DNA from: Acidithiobacillus sp.
Lineage (GTDB): Bacteria; Pseudomonadota; Gammaproteobacteria; Acidithiobacillales; Acidithiobacillaceae
NCBI GenBank assembly: GCA_028065135.1
Contig: JAPTWR010000129.1
Span: 1 to 44,873 of the forward strand
Length of the DNA: 44,873 nucleotides
Direction: 5' to 3'
Numbering within the stretch: the first letter of the stretch is position 1; the number at the start of each line of letters is the position of its first letter. The position numbers and the translations under genes were made by a program. The notes beneath the pieces are model-generated. The model saw only the letters and a list, made by a program, of their open reading frames with translations. It did not search any database and was not told the origin of the DNA. Positions 24,663 through 34,694 of this stretch are shown here, in pieces.

Positions 24663-24889
24663 GCTGCCCCCCTATGCTTCACGGGGTTGAGCAGCACCGC
24701 TTCGCACTCCGCACAGCAGACATAACTGCTGTAAGCACGTGCGAGATGGCGCTGCTCCCTCACGGGTATGCGCGTAAAGATCTCCGCACCGCGGAAATCG
24801 ATATCGTCGAGATGCGGAGGAAGTGCTGCCATATTCGCTGCGCAACGATGGATAGTCGTATTCGTATGATGAACGATCCAGGTTTCCAC
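24659..24889 (-). CDS. Small cysteine-containing protein, GTG start
   Basis: A 76-residue protein that starts with GTG, preceded by GGGAG six bases upstream. It has HRCAAN early and YVCCAECEAVLLNP near the end, which could bind a metal or a cluster. It sits between iscA and the TPR gene, coupled to the latter. I do not recognise the family. Reality is supported by the ribosome site, the ATGA overlap and dense operon packing. Confidence 0.68.
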   Translation of the reverse strand: METWIVHHTNTTIHRCAANMAALPPHLDDIDFRGAEIFTRIPVREQRHLARAYSSYVCCAECEAVLLNPVKHRGAA

Positions 24890-24929
24890 GTTTTTCTCCC
24901 TCCAATCTCACCGTTTCCGGGACCCGGCT

Positions 24930-25265
24930 TCATTCCTTGGGTGTAAATGAAGTTCCGCAACCACAACTGGCCGCTGCATTGGGATTGGTAAAGACCAACC
25001 CGGTATTCATCAGGCTGTCCTCGCAATCGACGATGACGCCGTTGAGAAAAGGAACACTCTTCTGTTCCAGCAGTACCGGAATGCCATTACTGGTGATGGC
25101 CACATCGCCGGGCTCCGCTGCGTCGACAATGCGAAAATCGTAAGAGAGGCCGGAGCACCCGCCTGGCTTTACCGCAAGGCGGAAAGCACTGGAAGCATTT
25201 CCTCCGCCAAAGGTGATCATCCGCTGGATAAAGCGTTCTGCTTTAGGCGTGAAGGTGAGTTCCAT
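24930..25265 (-). CDS. HesB/IscA-type Fe-S assembly protein (nif copy 1)
   Basis: A 111-residue A-type Fe-S carrier. The three family Cys are present: VKPGGCSGLSYDF near residue 36 and SCGCGTSF near residue 102. The core YDFRIV and GVIVDCEDSLMNTGLVFTNPNA fits nif-type IscA. It probably carries clusters to NifB or the ferredoxins. It is third in the nifB operon, nine bases after fdxN. A second homologue is at 42953. Confidence 0.92.
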   Translation of the reverse strand: MELTFTPKAERFIQRMITFGGGNASSAFRLAVKPGGCSGLSYDFRIVDAAEPGDVAITSNGIPVLLEQKSVPFLNGVIVDCEDSLMNTGLVFTNPNAAASCGCGTSFTPKE

Positions 25266-25274
25266 GACAGACTC

Positions 25275-25493
25275 CTAAGCGACGTAACGGGGATAATTGT
25301 TATCAATGATGCAGGTGTCGTCCACCGGACATACCGCCACACACTGAGGTTCATCGAAATAATTTATGCATTCCGTACACTTGGCTGGATCGATCACAAA
25401 GGTGCCATTCTTTTCGGAAATGGCCATATTCGGACATTCCGGTTCACAGGCCGAACAACTGGTGCATTGGGAACTAACGATTTTATAAGCCAT
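25275..25493 (-). CDS. fdxN: 2[4Fe-4S] ferredoxin FdxN-type
   Basis: A 72-residue ferredoxin with [12 protein letters not shown] and [18 protein letters not shown], the two-cluster pattern with an insertion in the second motif that is typical of NifB-linked FdxN. AGGAG stands eight bases before ATG 25493. It directly follows nifB, whose radical-SAM reaction needs a low-potential donor. Confidence 0.93.
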   Translation of the reverse strand: MAYKIVSSQCTSCSACEPECPNMAISEKNGTFVIDPAKCTECINYFDEPQCVAVCPVDDTCIIDNNYPRYVA

Positions 25494-25543
25494 GATGTTT
25501 CTCCTTTTCACAAAAATGGGGGAGGAGATCTCCCCCGACAATC

Positions 25544-27112
25544 TTATGCAGCTATGTATGCGCCCTGCCGGATCTCCGCATCCCCGCGCTGGCCATGGAC
25601 AATGGCTCCGCTACGGATGTTATCGAGATAATCCCGATAGTAGGCAATGACGGACTGTTCGATATATTCAAACGCGTAGCGATCCACCGCATCGATTCCG
25701 GCCGCCTCCAGAGAGGCTTTCGGACAGCCACCGATCTTGGCCACAAAAACTGCCGTACAATCGTTGATCGCGCGGATGATGGTGGTTTCCAGGGCTTCCT
25801 CTTCGCCATAACCGCCCTGGCAATAGAGGTCCACGCGGCGGTGGCCGACAAACTTCGCCCCGGATGCACTCGCCTCATAAATCTGAAACTCGGTGGCATG
25901 ACCGAAGTGCTCATTGACCCGCCCGCTGCCTTTTGTGGCCACCGCGATGAGAATTTTGACATCGGATTGCTCGCCAGCCAGGGTTTCCAGTTCCGCGCGC
26001 TTGGCGTCCGCCGTCGCCTGACGTTCCTGCTCCACCAGCGACTGATAGGCCTTGCGCGATTCCAGGTCATACTCCACATCCATCGCCATGACGGCTTCGG
26101 TCGTGAATTCCGCCGAACGATCTTCGCCCAGCAGACCCACGGCGTCCGCCCGGCATTGCCGACAGTGGCGCATCATGTTCATTTCGCCTTCGCAACTGTC
26201 CTGTAGGGCTTTTAGTTCCTGCGCGGTCGGGCCGCGCTGGCCGTTCAAGCCGAAAACGGTGCCATGTTCCGGGGCGGAAATCAGGGGCATGATGTTGTGA
26301 AGGAAGGCTCCGCGACTCTTGACTGCCCGGTTGACTTCCACCAGATGGTGATCATTGATACCAGGGATCATGACCGAATTCACCTTACAGAGAATGCCGC
26401 GCTCGGTCAGCATTTCCAGTCCCTGCATTTGCCGGTCGGTGAGTATCTGCGCCGCTTCACGCCCCTTGTACCGCTTGTTCTTGTAAAAAATCCAGGGATA
26501 GATCTGGGCGCCTACATCCGCATCCACCATATTGATGGTAATGGTGACGTGATCCACATTAAAGCGGGCAATGGTATCGACATGGTCAGGGAGTGCCAGG
26601 CCATTGGTGGATAGGCAAAGCTTGATATCCGGCGCTGTTTTCGAGATCAGTTCAAAGGTCTTGAAAGTTTTTTCGGGGTTGGCCAGGGGATCACCCGGAC
26701 CAGCAATACCCAACACCGTCATCTGCGGAATGGTGGAGGCCACGGCCAGCACCTTTTTAGCCGCTTGCTCCGGCGTCAGTTTTTCACTGACGACACCCGG
26801 CCGACTTTCGTTGGCGCAGTCATATTTGCGGTTACAGTAATTGCACTGGATATTACAGGCGGGCGCTACCGCAACGTGCATACGGGCGTAATGATGATGC
26901 GCCTCTTCGCTATAGCAGGGGTGATTCTTGACCTTTTCCCAGATCTCCGGTGCCAGATCTCCCTGCCCCGCTCCGCTGCCACAACTGGCCTTGCCGGAAC
27001 CACCACTCGTACCACAACCTTGGTGTTCTGCCTTTTGCTGCATGATCTCGTCCAGATCCACCCCGTTATTGGGTGTGGCAATACTGGAAAGAGATATTAT
27101 TTGGGATGCCAT
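25544..27112 (-). CDS. nifB: FeMo-cofactor biosynthesis radical SAM protein NifB
   Basis: NifB makes NifB-co (the 8Fe-9S-C precursor) from two 4Fe-4S clusters and SAM. The 522-residue protein shows a Cys/Gly-rich N-terminus ([15 protein letters not shown]), the radical SAM motif CNIQCNYC near residue 90, [15 protein letters not shown] (SAM binding), [11 protein letters not shown] near residue 318 (extra cluster ligands) and a C-terminal NifX-like domain from about residue 380 ([20 protein letters not shown]). The start has GGAGG nine bases upstream. It heads the minus-strand nif operon under its own sigma-54 promoter at 27212. Confidence 0.97.
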   Translation of the reverse strand: MASQIISLSSIATPNNGVDLDEIMQQKAEHQGCGTSGGSGKASCGSGAGQGDLAPEIWEKVKNHPCYSEEAHHHYARMHVAVAPACNIQCNYCNRKYDCANESRPGVVSEKLTPEQAAKKVLAVASTIPQMTVLGIAGPGDPLANPEKTFKTFELISKTAPDIKLCLSTNGLALPDHVDTIARFNVDHVTITINMVDADVGAQIYPWIFYKNKRYKGREAAQILTDRQMQGLEMLTERGILCKVNSVMIPGINDHHLVEVNRAVKSRGAFLHNIMPLISAPEHGTVFGLNGQRGPTAQELKALQDSCEGEMNMMRHCRQCRADAVGLLGEDRSAEFTTEAVMAMDVEYDLESRKAYQSLVEQERQATADAKRAELETLAGEQSDVKILIAVATKGSGRVNEHFGHATEFQIYEASASGAKFVGHRRVDLYCQGGYGEEEALETTIIRAINDCTAVFVAKIGGCPKASLEAAGIDAVDRYAFEYIEQSVIAYYRDYLDNIRSGAIVHGQRGDAEIRQGAYIAA

Positions 27113-27211
27113 GGGCGTAATCCTCCATACGGATTCAGTGAACGATGGAAAACCGCGCGCCTCACGGATGTATCGGCTTGCTCCTAAGAAGCTGACGCTT
27201 GCATTACCTTT

Positions 27212-27227
27212 AGCAAAAGTGATGCCA
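27212..27227 (-). promoter_or_regulatory. Sigma-54 (-24/-12) promoter of nifB operon
   Basis: The minus strand reads TGGCATCACTTTTGCT. It matches TGGCACG-N4-TTGCW at all but two positions and keeps the required ten bases between GG and GC. It lies 99 bases before the nifB ATG. It sits in the 322-base gap between nifB and nifA; the rest of that gap holds one NifA box (27322) and a GC-rich hairpin (GGGGCG/CGCCCC, 27399-27415) just after nifA. Confidence 0.88.
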
Positions 27228-27321
27228 GCATATGCTGCCTTTGTTTTTCAAGGTATTAGATTAAAACCATCCGGGGCTTTGTCGATAACGTTACGTGCGT
27301 TTTCGGCACTGCGGTAAAAAT

Positions 27322-27337
27322 TGTCGAAAACCGGACA
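27322..27337. promoter_or_regulatory. NifA upstream activator site, TGT-N10-ACA
   Basis: TGTCGAAAACCGGACA fits the TGT-N10-ACA NifA box exactly and lies about 95 bases upstream of the nifB -24 element, a normal distance for activation by looping. A nearby TGT-N10-ACG is one base short of a second box. Confidence 0.82.
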
Positions 27338-27434
27338 AATGGGGAGGGGTAAAAATAGCAGGGCAGGTGCGAGAGGCGGTACGCAAGGTGGGGCGGGTGG
27401 GGCGTTCGCCGCCCCCTGGCCGAGCGTTTCTGGT

Positions 27435-29072
27435 TTAGAGTTTTTTAACTTCTATGCCATGCTTATTGAGGGCATAACCGAGTTTGCGGGTGGTCGTCCC
27501 CAATAAACGGGCGGCTTTGGCTTGTACCCAGCCACAGCGGTCCATGGCCTGGATCAGGCGATCCCGCTCCGACAAAGGCAAGGAACCTTCCCCATCACCA
27601 GCCCCGGATGCATCCGTCACTTGCCCCTCCACATCAGGCGCGGCATGAGGCGGAACACTCATGCCGCTCGACAGCTTCATGGTGACGATGGGATGACTCC
27701 CTTCCAGCGGCCGCAAGGCCATGGACAGGCACTGATTGCGCTGACAGGGCACGTCCAGATTGCGGATGATATCGCCGCGCATCATGGTGGCGGTACGTTC
27801 GACGCAGTTTTCCAATTCCCGCACGTTACCTGGCCAGTAGCAGGACGCCATGGTTTGCAAGGCTTCCGGGGTGAGGGTCAGTTTGCGCTGATTCTCGGCG
27901 TTGTAACGGGCGAGGAAATGTTCGATCAAGGCGGGGATATCCTCGCGACGCTCCCGCAGTGGGGGCAGAAAAATACTGACGACATTGATCCGATAGTACA
28001 GATCGGCGCGGAACTCGCCCTTGCTCACCGCCTCTTCGAGGTTGCGATTGGTGGCTGCGATAATGCGCACATTGACCCGCCGGGTCTGCGTTCCGCCTAC
28101 CCGCTCGAATTCACGCTCCTGCAACACCCGTAAGAGCTTCGCCTGAAAAGCCGGAGAGATGTCGCCGATCTCGTCGAGAAACAGCGTGCCGCCATCTGCC
28201 AGTTCAAAGCGCCCTTTGCGCTCCTGGGTGGCGCCGGTAAACGCGCCGCGCTCATGTCCGAAGAGTTCTGACTCGAGAATGCTTTCCGGGAGCGCCGCGC
28301 AATTGAGCGAAACAAAGGCTTTGTCGCGACGGGGGCTGAGATAATGAATGGCGCGGGCGATGACTTCCTTCCCGGTGCCGGATTCACCGCGCAGCAACAC
28401 CGTCGCCTTGCCCGGTGCCGCCTGATGCACATCGGCGAATACCGCCTGCATGGCCCGGCTGTTGCCGATGACATTCTTGATGCTGTATCGTTTCTGCAAC
28501 TCCTTCTGCAGACGATGCTTTTCCTGCAAAAGGCGGTTTCGTTCCGCGGAGATACCCTGATGCAGATTAACGGTCTGTCCCACCAGATTGGCGATCATCT
28601 GCAACAAGCGGACATCGGAACGGAAACTCACGCCTTTGTGTCGCTCACTGCGATAGATGGCGAGCACACCGATACACTCATATCCCACCTTGATCGGCAC
28701 CCCTACAAAAGCATGCAAGCGCTGACTGATCTCCGGTTCAAAGGCGCGGTGCAGAAAAGCCGGTTCCTGAGAGACATCAGGAATCACTATCGGCATGCCG
28801 GCACGCATGATCTTGCCAATCATCCCCTCCCCCAACCGATAACGCCCCCGTTCTATTTCCGCAACGGACAAACCCGTGGCCGCGATTACCCCCACTATTT
28901 CCTCGTTCATGCGCAATACGATCATGGACGGTGAGATATGCAGATGGCTCTCCAGCGTCTTCAGAACATCGTTCAGAGTGTGTTCAAGATCCATGGAAGA
29001 GCTGAGCACCTTACTCACCTCATAGATGGTCGTCAGCTCCTGAAAATGGTTGGGTGTTACGCGATCTTTCAT
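27435..29072 (-). CDS. nifA: Nif-specific sigma-54 activator NifA (oxygen-sensitive type)
   Basis: A 545-residue enhancer-binding protein. Order: GAF domain (about residues 20-165), AAA+ domain with Walker A GESGTGKE, the sigma-54-contacting GAFTGA loop and LFLDEIGD, linker, and a C-terminal Fis-type helix-turn-helix ([22 protein letters not shown]). Cys411, Cys423, Cys443 and Cys448 form the CX11CX19CX4C linker known from rhizobial oxygen-sensitive NifA and absent from NifL-controlled NifA. ATG 29072 is favoured by the family N-terminus; a longer frame runs into draG. It lies 25 bases downstream of draG, so it is probably co-transcribed from the promoter at 31778 and regulates its own operon. 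Confidence 0.96.
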   Translation of the reverse strand: MKDRVTPNHFQELTTIYEVSKVLSSSMDLEHTLNDVLKTLESHLHISPSMIVLRMNEEIVGVIAATGLSVAEIERGRYRLGEGMIGKIMRAGMPIVIPDVSQEPAFLHRAFEPEISQRLHAFVGVPIKVGYECIGVLAIYRSERHKGVSFRSDVRLLQMIANLVGQTVNLHQGISAERNRLLQEKHRLQKELQKRYSIKNVIGNSRAMQAVFADVHQAAPGKATVLLRGESGTGKEVIARAIHYLSPRRDKAFVSLNCAALPESILESELFGHERGAFTGATQERKGRFELADGGTLFLDEIGDISPAFQAKLLRVLQEREFERVGGTQTRRVNVRIIAATNRNLEEAVSKGEFRADLYYRINVVSIFLPPLRERREDIPALIEHFLARYNAENQRKLTLTPEALQTMASCYWPGNVRELENCVERTATMMRGDIIRNLDVPCQRNQCLSMALRPLEGSHPIVTMKLSSGMSVPPHAAPDVEGQVTDASGAGDGEGSLPLSERDRLIQAMDRCGWVQAKAARLLGTTTRKLGYALNKHGIEVKKL

Positions 29073-29097
29073 GATAGGGCCCTCTTCTCTACAGCGC

Positions 29098-30486
29098 TCA
29101 GGAGGCGTTGGCGTGGGACGAGGCGGCTGGAGTTTTGGTGAGATTACTGGCCTGCCGGACGCTTGGGCAGGGGACCGATCGCCGACAACTGTCTGTAGCG
29201 GCGCCGGTGCCTTCAGCATACACGTCAAGAGATGCGGACGTCCACCGGCGTAATTGATCCTCGGAAAAGCCGGCGATTTTGGCGTCGCCCGCTTCCATGA
29301 GCGGGCGACGAATGAGAAGCGGGTCCAACAGCATCGCGGCGAGTGCCCCGGCTTCCGTAAACGCCTCCGGAACGATCTCTCCGGACTTTACCCGCGGCGA
29401 GGCGGGGTTGAACCACTCCGCCACGGGCCGATCGGAAAAATAGGGACGCAAGGTTTCCGCCGTCCAGGCGGTCTGCAATAAGTCATGCACCTCCACCACA
29501 CAGCCGGCAGCCCTCAACAGTGCAATCTGCCGCGCGTTATTGGCGCAGCCCGGTTTTTCGTAAAATACGATACGCGGCGGCATGCTGGCCGGCAACTGCT
29601 CATGATCCGTTCGCTCACCCCGGATCAGAAGCTGATCCACCTGCGCCGCGATTTCTTTCTGAACCGCGGGATCCAGACGTTGCAGCCAGGTGCCGGGAAG
29701 CCCGTAAGTTCCGTACAGACCTCCCGCCAGCATGCCCGCGAGGGCGCCCGTGGTGTCCGCATCCCCACCCTGGTTGACCACCGCAATCAGGCAGTCTTTA
29801 AAGTTATCGGTATGAAGCAGCGCATACAGGACGGCGCGCACCGTATCCACAATATAGGGCGTAGGTGCCTGGGGAATTTCTTTGAATGCGAATTCCGGGT
29901 ACCGTGCCACCAGTGCATCCGCCAGGCGGCGGACGGATGAAACACCCTCACCCCGCAGCGCGCAGCGTAACATCTCTCCCAGCGTCAGGGTCGCGACATC
30001 CGACAGCGGGTGATGGTGGGTCAGGTGCGCCTGTTCCACACTGATCCGCCGGAAGGTCGCAGGCGCGCTCAGGGTGGCCAGTACCGCGGGGAGATTGCGC
30101 ACACACGCGCCATTGCCCGCATCCCATTCCGCCGGTTCGGCGGCGGTACTGCCGTTGAGCATAAAGCGCCGGATTCCCCGGCGGCAGGTATTGCCCACAT
30201 CCACGGGATGACTGCGCAACCACTGCACCATCCCCTCGGCAAAGCGGGTAACGGACCATTGTTCATCGGCAAGGATACTCCGACCCAGCACCAGGCACAT
30301 CTGGGTATCGTCGGTCACTTGTCCGGGACGCAAATGCAGCCAGCCGCCACCGGTCATATTGCGGTGAACACCATATTCCTCCCGGATTTCCGTGGGACTC
30401 ATGAACTCCACCGTCGCGCCCAGGGCATCCCCGATCGCCAATCCCAGGTAGGCGCCTAATGCCCGCTCCCGCAAGTCATAGCCCAT
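29098..30486 (-). CDS. draG: DraG ADP-ribosyl-[dinitrogen reductase] hydrolase fused to an ArsC-like domain
   Basis: A 462-residue fusion. Residues 1-290 are DraG, which removes ADP-ribose from NifH: metal ligands are visible in GLAIGDALGATVEF, VTDDTQM and GGDADTTGALAGM. Residues 305-425 match the ArsC/thioredoxin-fold 'nitrogenase-associated protein' family (RIVFYEKPGCANNARQ with Cys314; PVAEWFNPASPRVKSGEI). In other diazotrophs these are separate genes as far as I recall. A 35-residue Ser/Thr-rich tail follows. The start has GAGGA upstream and is nine bases after draT. The ArsC part may couple redox state to switch-on, which is inference. Confidence 0.92.
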   Translation of the reverse strand: MGYDLRERALGAYLGLAIGDALGATVEFMSPTEIREEYGVHRNMTGGGWLHLRPGQVTDDTQMCLVLGRSILADEQWSVTRFAEGMVQWLRSHPVDVGNTCRRGIRRFMLNGSTAAEPAEWDAGNGACVRNLPAVLATLSAPATFRRISVEQAHLTHHHPLSDVATLTLGEMLRCALRGEGVSSVRRLADALVARYPEFAFKEIPQAPTPYIVDTVRAVLYALLHTDNFKDCLIAVVNQGGDADTTGALAGMLAGGLYGTYGLPGTWLQRLDPAVQKEIAAQVDQLLIRGERTDHEQLPASMPPRIVFYEKPGCANNARQIALLRAAGCVVEVHDLLQTAWTAETLRPYFSDRPVAEWFNPASPRVKSGEIVPEAFTEAGALAAMLLDPLLIRRPLMEAGDAKIAGFSEDQLRRWTSASLDVYAEGTGAATDSCRRSVPCPSVRQASNLTKTPAASSHANAS

Positions 30487-30495
30487 TTCTCGTCC

Positions 30496-31323
30496 TCAGT
30501 AGTAGTGCATGTGTGCCGCGTACTCACCGCCGATCACCAGATACTCACTCTCTGCCTGGAGTGCGCGACATGGCAACAGGCCCTTGAAAAAGAGCAGCTT
30601 TACCAACGGCACATTCACTTCCAGTATGCAATCGCCGAATGCGCTGGCCACGTCCCGATCACTGCTGAAGGATACCAGGTTGTTCAGCCGGATCACCCCC
30701 TGCCGCGCTCCGGCTTTCCAGAGAATAGGATGTTCGGCAAAATCGTTGGTTCCCCGGAACAAACGCAAGTGCCGCTGTCCGGGTGCCAGAAAACGCCGCG
30801 CCGACCATTGTGCGAATTCAAACAAAAGGTCAAGCTGCAACCAGATGGCATTGTTATCAAATCGCCCCGACATTTTGTCGGTCATATACTGAATCCAGGC
30901 GGTATCCCCCACACGGCCGATCACCTGCCGGTGAAAATTCGGGGCAATCCCGAACCGGCTCTCCACCCAGCCCTTCATGACTGCACCTTCCGGTGAATTA
31001 CTGTCATATCCCCAACCTTTGAGCAGGCGTAAATAACTGGCCCTGAAGCGTCGGCCCTTCGTCCGGTCAGGCCCGCCAGCAAAAATCTCATCCATGTACG
31101 CCTGGAAGACCTGTCCCGCCTCGTGCTGTTCCCGCGCCAGAGACAATCTCTGGAAAAGTGCCGGGTGCCCATCGCGCACCCCGGCGATATGTAGCGGCAT
31201 CGGGAACGCATGAAATTCCGCACTGATCAGCAGCCCGGACGGAATCCCGGTCAAATTGCTACCGAGTTTCACGGACGGCGCGCGTGCCGGGCGCTGTCCC
31301 TCCAGGGGATTCGCTGCTGACAA
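30496..31323 (-). CDS. draT: NAD-dinitrogen reductase ADP-ribosyltransferase DraT
   Basis: DraT transfers ADP-ribose from NAD to one arginine of NifH and switches nitrogenase off. Family segments are LGSNLTGIPSGLLISAEFHAF near residue 21, MPLHIAGVRDGHPALF, and the R-S-E catalytic elements LRLFRGTND, LVSFSSD and ESEYLVIGG. The start is TTG at 31323 with AGGA upstream; GTG at about residue 18 would also keep the conserved region, so the first 17 residues are uncertain. It is second in the minus-strand operon receiver-draT-draG-nifA. The target arginine is present in NifH (CAGRG). Confidence 0.93.
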   Translation of the reverse strand: MSAANPLEGQRPARAPSVKLGSNLTGIPSGLLISAEFHAFPMPLHIAGVRDGHPALFQRLSLAREQHEAGQVFQAYMDEIFAGGPDRTKGRRFRASYLRLLKGWGYDSNSPEGAVMKGWVESRFGIAPNFHRQVIGRVGDTAWIQYMTDKMSGRFDNNAIWLQLDLLFEFAQWSARRFLAPGQRHLRLFRGTNDFAEHPILWKAGARQGVIRLNNLVSFSSDRDVASAFGDCILEVNVPLVKLLFFKGLLPCRALQAESEYLVIGGEYAAHMHYY

Positions 31324-31341
31324 AAAGCGTCCTTGCGACGA

Positions 31342-31728
31342 CTAATTCTGCAATACGGCAGCCACCTTGGCGCGGACATCTTCGAGCCGCAGAGGCTTAT
31401 GGAGGAACACGAATCCTTTACGGGTTACAGGCTGACTCAGCGCGGAACGCGCTTCCCCCACCACGAGCATCAGTCGTGCATTGGGAAATTGTTCGCTCAC
31501 CATCTCTACGGTCAACCTGCCGTCATCCAGTAGCGCCTCGCCGAGAATAATCAGGTCTGGCGGCCAATCCTGAGCCTTGGCGACAGCGGCCTGGAGACTG
31601 GCGATTTCGTGGGTTTCATATTCGTCATGAAGCATGAATTGCACGGCCATGCGTCCGATTTCATCCGTATCGAGCACAAAAATGCGCCAATTACCCACCG
31701 CGAGATTACAATCCACACCGATCTGCAT
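31342..31728 (-). CDS. Degenerate receiver (pseudo-response-regulator) protein
   Basis: A 128-residue stand-alone CheY-like domain: WRIFVLDTDEIGRMAVQFML (acidic pocket, Asp20/Asp22), PPDLIILGEALLDDG, LMLVVGEARS and FVFLHKPLRLEDV (conserved Lys-Pro, Lys111). The phosphoacceptor Asp after PDLIIL is Gly63 with Glu64 next to it, so normal phosphorylation is unlikely. The first gene after a sigma-54 promoter (31778), with GGAGG five bases before the ATG, and 18 bases ahead of draT. It may be a protein-binding regulator of the DraT/DraG/NifA switch; that is inference. Confidence 0.75.
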   Translation of the reverse strand: MQIGVDCNLAVGNWRIFVLDTDEIGRMAVQFMLHDEYETHEIASLQAAVAKAQDWPPDLIILGEALLDDGRLTVEMVSEQFPNARLMLVVGEARSALSQPVTRKGFVFLHKPLRLEDVRAKVAAVLQN

Positions 31729-31777
31729 ATCGTCCTCCCAAACCTGAGAAAGCCTTCCTGCCTGATTGGGAAATCAA

Positions 31778-31793
31778 TGCACGTTTTATGCCA
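31778..31793 (-). promoter_or_regulatory. Sigma-54 promoter of the receiver-draTG-nifA operon
   Basis: Minus strand TGGCATAAAACGTGCA keeps TGGCA, TGCA and the ten-base GG-GC spacing; it deviates at C6, G7 and T12 of the consensus. It lies 50 bases upstream of the receiver-gene ATG. The region 31729-32186 otherwise holds an inverted repeat, two NifA boxes and the nifH promoter. Confidence 0.7.
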
Positions 31794-31824
31794 TATATTT
31801 CCGGTCCCGCGTTCGGATCCGGAC

Positions 31825-31868
31825 TGTCTGGTGGCCGGAAGGCAAAAAAACCTTCCGGCGACCAGACA
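31825..31868. repeat. Large inverted repeat in the divergent nif control region
   Basis: The arms 31825-31842 (TGTCTGGTGGCCGGAAGG) and 31851-31868 (CCTTCCGGCGACCAGACA) pair over 18 bases with a single mismatch around an eight-base A-rich loop. No T tract follows on either strand. It lies between the leftward sigma-54 promoter and the NifA boxes. It may be a transcription boundary, a stem in a longer leader, or a protein site. Confidence 0.8.
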
Positions 31869-31968
31869 AGGTACTAAGTCATTCAAACAGAACCGAGTTT
31901 ATTGAGCCTTAACCAGTCGCTCCCGTGACCCAATGGCAGCGCGGTGAACTGCATAAGGCGGTCAACGC

Positions 31969-31984
31969 TGTGGGGTTCCTGACA
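31969..31984. promoter_or_regulatory. NifA upstream activator site 1, TGT-N10-ACA
   Basis: TGTGGGGTTCCTGACA matches the NifA box. It is about 100 bases from the nifH -24 element and about 175 from the leftward -24 element, and exactly 30 bases (near three helical turns) from site 2, so both could lie on one DNA face. Confidence 0.82.
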
Positions 31985-31998
31985 TAGAAACTGCATTT

Positions 31999-32014
31999 TG
32001 TAGGTTTTCAAACA
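31999..32014. promoter_or_regulatory. NifA upstream activator site 2, TGT-N10-ACA
   Basis: TGTAGGTTTTCAAACA matches the NifA box exactly and is about 72 bases upstream of the nifH -24 element. With site 1 it can serve both divergent promoters. Confidence 0.85.
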
Positions 32015-32033
32015 GCCCGCCGGCGTTCACTAA

Positions 32034-33077
<1,044 letters not shown>

Positions 33078-33082
33078 TGGAT

Positions 33083-33114
33083 AGAGGGCATCTGCCGTCA
33101 GGCGACTGCCCTCT
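33083..33114 (+). other. Hairpin between nifH and nifD
   Basis: AGAGGGCA (33083-33090) pairs with TGCCCTCT (33107-33114); an inner GCC/GGC pairs too. A short CTTTTC follows. It may act as a partial terminator or an mRNA 3'-end stabiliser that favours NifH over NifDK. Confidence 0.7.
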
Positions 33115-33140
33115 CTTTTCCTCGCTAAAGGAGAGATGTG

Positions 33141-34616
33141 ATGAGCATTACCGCTGAAGAAACCCGGGAGCAGATTGTCGCCGAGACCAAGACGCGCAAT
33201 CGTGCCCTGATTGATGAAGTTCTCAAGGTCTATCCGGAAAAAACCGCCAAGAGACGCGCCAAACACCTGAACGTCTTCGAGGACGGTAAATCGGATTGCG
33301 GCGTCAAATCCAATATCAAGTCGGTGCCCGGCGTGATGACCATTCGTGGTTGTGCCTATGCGGGTTCCAAGGGCGTCGTCTGGGGTCCGATCAAGGACAT
33401 GATTCACATTTCCCATGGACCCGTCGGGTGCGGCCAGTATTCCTGGGGCTCGCGACGCAACTATTATATTGGCACAACGGGTGTGGATACCTTTGTCACG
33501 ATGCAGTTCACTTCCGATTTTCAGGAAAAAGATATCGTTTTCGGCGGTGACAAGAAGCTCGAAAAAATCATGGATGAAATCGAGGACCTCTTCCCGCTGA
33601 ACCACGGTATCACCGTGCAATCGGAATGCCCCATCGGCCTGATCGGAGACGATATCGAAGCGGTGTCCAAAAAGAAGTCCAAGGAATTTGGTGGAAAAAC
33701 CATTGTTCCGGTGCGTTGTGAGGGCTTCCGGGGGGTATCCCAATCGCTCGGCCACCATATCGCCAACGACAGCGTCCGCGACTATGTCTTCGAGAAACAA
33801 GGCGCAGAACCCAAGGCCTTTGAAAAGACCCCTTACGATGTCGCCATTATTGGTGACTATAACATCGGCGGCGATGCCTGGAGTTCACGCATCCTGCTGG
33901 AAGAAATGGGTTTGCGGGTGATTGCCCAATGGTCTGGTGATGGTTCTCTGGCGGAATTGGAGAATACCCCCATGGCCAAATTGAATGTCCTGCACTGCTA
34001 TCGTTCCATGAACTATATCTCCCGCTACATGGAAGAAAAGCATGGCGTGCCGTGGGTCGAGTATAACTTCTTCGGGCCTTCCAAAATTGCCGAATCCTTG
34101 CGAACGATTGCCAGTTATTTTGATGATCACATCAAGGAAGGCGCGGAACGGGTTATCGAGAAGTACAACCGCCTCACCGCAGCAGTGATCGCCAAATACC
34201 GGCCGCGCCTGGAAGGCAGAACGGTCATGCTTTTTGTCGGGGGATTGCGTCCTCGCCATGTCATCGGTGCCTATGAAGATCTCGGCATGAATGTGGTGGG
34301 AACCGGCTATGAATTCGGCCACAACGACGACTATCAGCGTACTACCCACGATGTGAAAGACGGCACGCTGATTTATGACGATGTGACCGGCTACGAGTTT
34401 GAAAAGATGGTGGAAACCATCCAGCCCGATCTCGTGGGTTCCGGCATCAAGGAAAAGTATGTCTTCCAGAAGATGGGCGTGCCCTTCCGCCAGATGCACT
34501 CCTGGGACTATTCCGGTCCTTATCACGGCTATGACGGCTTCGCCATCTTCGCCCGGGATATGGACATGGCCATCAACAACCCGGTGTGGAGTTTGACCAA
34601 AACGCCCTGGGAGTAA
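33141..34616 (+). CDS. nifD: Nitrogenase MoFe protein alpha chain NifD
   Basis: The 491-residue alpha subunit holds FeMo-co. Ligand regions are visible: the cofactor Cys in [12 protein letters not shown] and the His in [17 protein letters not shown], and P-cluster Cys in [21 protein letters not shown] and [17 protein letters not shown] precedes ATG 33141. Hairpins flank the gene on both sides. The molybdenum-type sequence fits the nearby nifQ and mop/modD genes. Confidence 0.98.
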   Translation: MSITAEETREQIVAETKTRNRALIDEVLKVYPEKTAKRRAKHLNVFEDGKSDCGVKSNIKSVPGVMTIRGCAYAGSKGVVWGPIKDMIHISHGPVGCGQYSWGSRRNYYIGTTGVDTFVTMQFTSDFQEKDIVFGGDKKLEKIMDEIEDLFPLNHGITVQSECPIGLIGDDIEAVSKKKSKEFGGKTIVPVRCEGFRGVSQSLGHHIANDSVRDYVFEKQGAEPKAFEKTPYDVAIIGDYNIGGDAWSSRILLEEMGLRVIAQWSGDGSLAELENTPMAKLNVLHCYRSMNYISRYMEEKHGVPWVEYNFFGPSKIAESLRTIASYFDDHIKEGAERVIEKYNRLTAAVIAKYRPRLEGRTVMLFVGGLRPRHVIGAYEDLGMNVVGTGYEFGHNDDYQRTTHDVKDGTLIYDDVTGYEFEKMVETIQPDLVGSGIKEKYVFQKMGVPFRQMHSWDYSGPYHGYDGFAIFARDMDMAINNPVWSLTKTPWE

Positions 34617-34625
34617 GCACCGTGG

Positions 34626-34643
34626 GGGCGGCACAGGCCGCCC
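34626..34643 (+). other. Hairpin between nifD and nifK
   Basis: GGGCGG (34626-34631) pairs with CCGCCC (34638-34643) around a six-base loop, starting ten bases after the nifD stop. There is no T tract, so it is more likely an mRNA-stability element than a terminator. Confidence 0.55.
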
Positions 34644-34694
34644 GCTTATCGGCGGATAACGGACCGCCCCAACGATCGAATGAGGAATATCGCC

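Noticed and set aside
27276..27296. Second NifA box before nifB (TGT-N10-ACG)
   Set aside because: The last base breaks the TGT-N10-ACA rule, so I count only the site at 27322.
34626..34643. Rho-independent terminator between nifD and nifK
   Set aside because: The stem has no T tract and the genes are one transcription unit in all known diazotrophs, so I call it only a hairpin.
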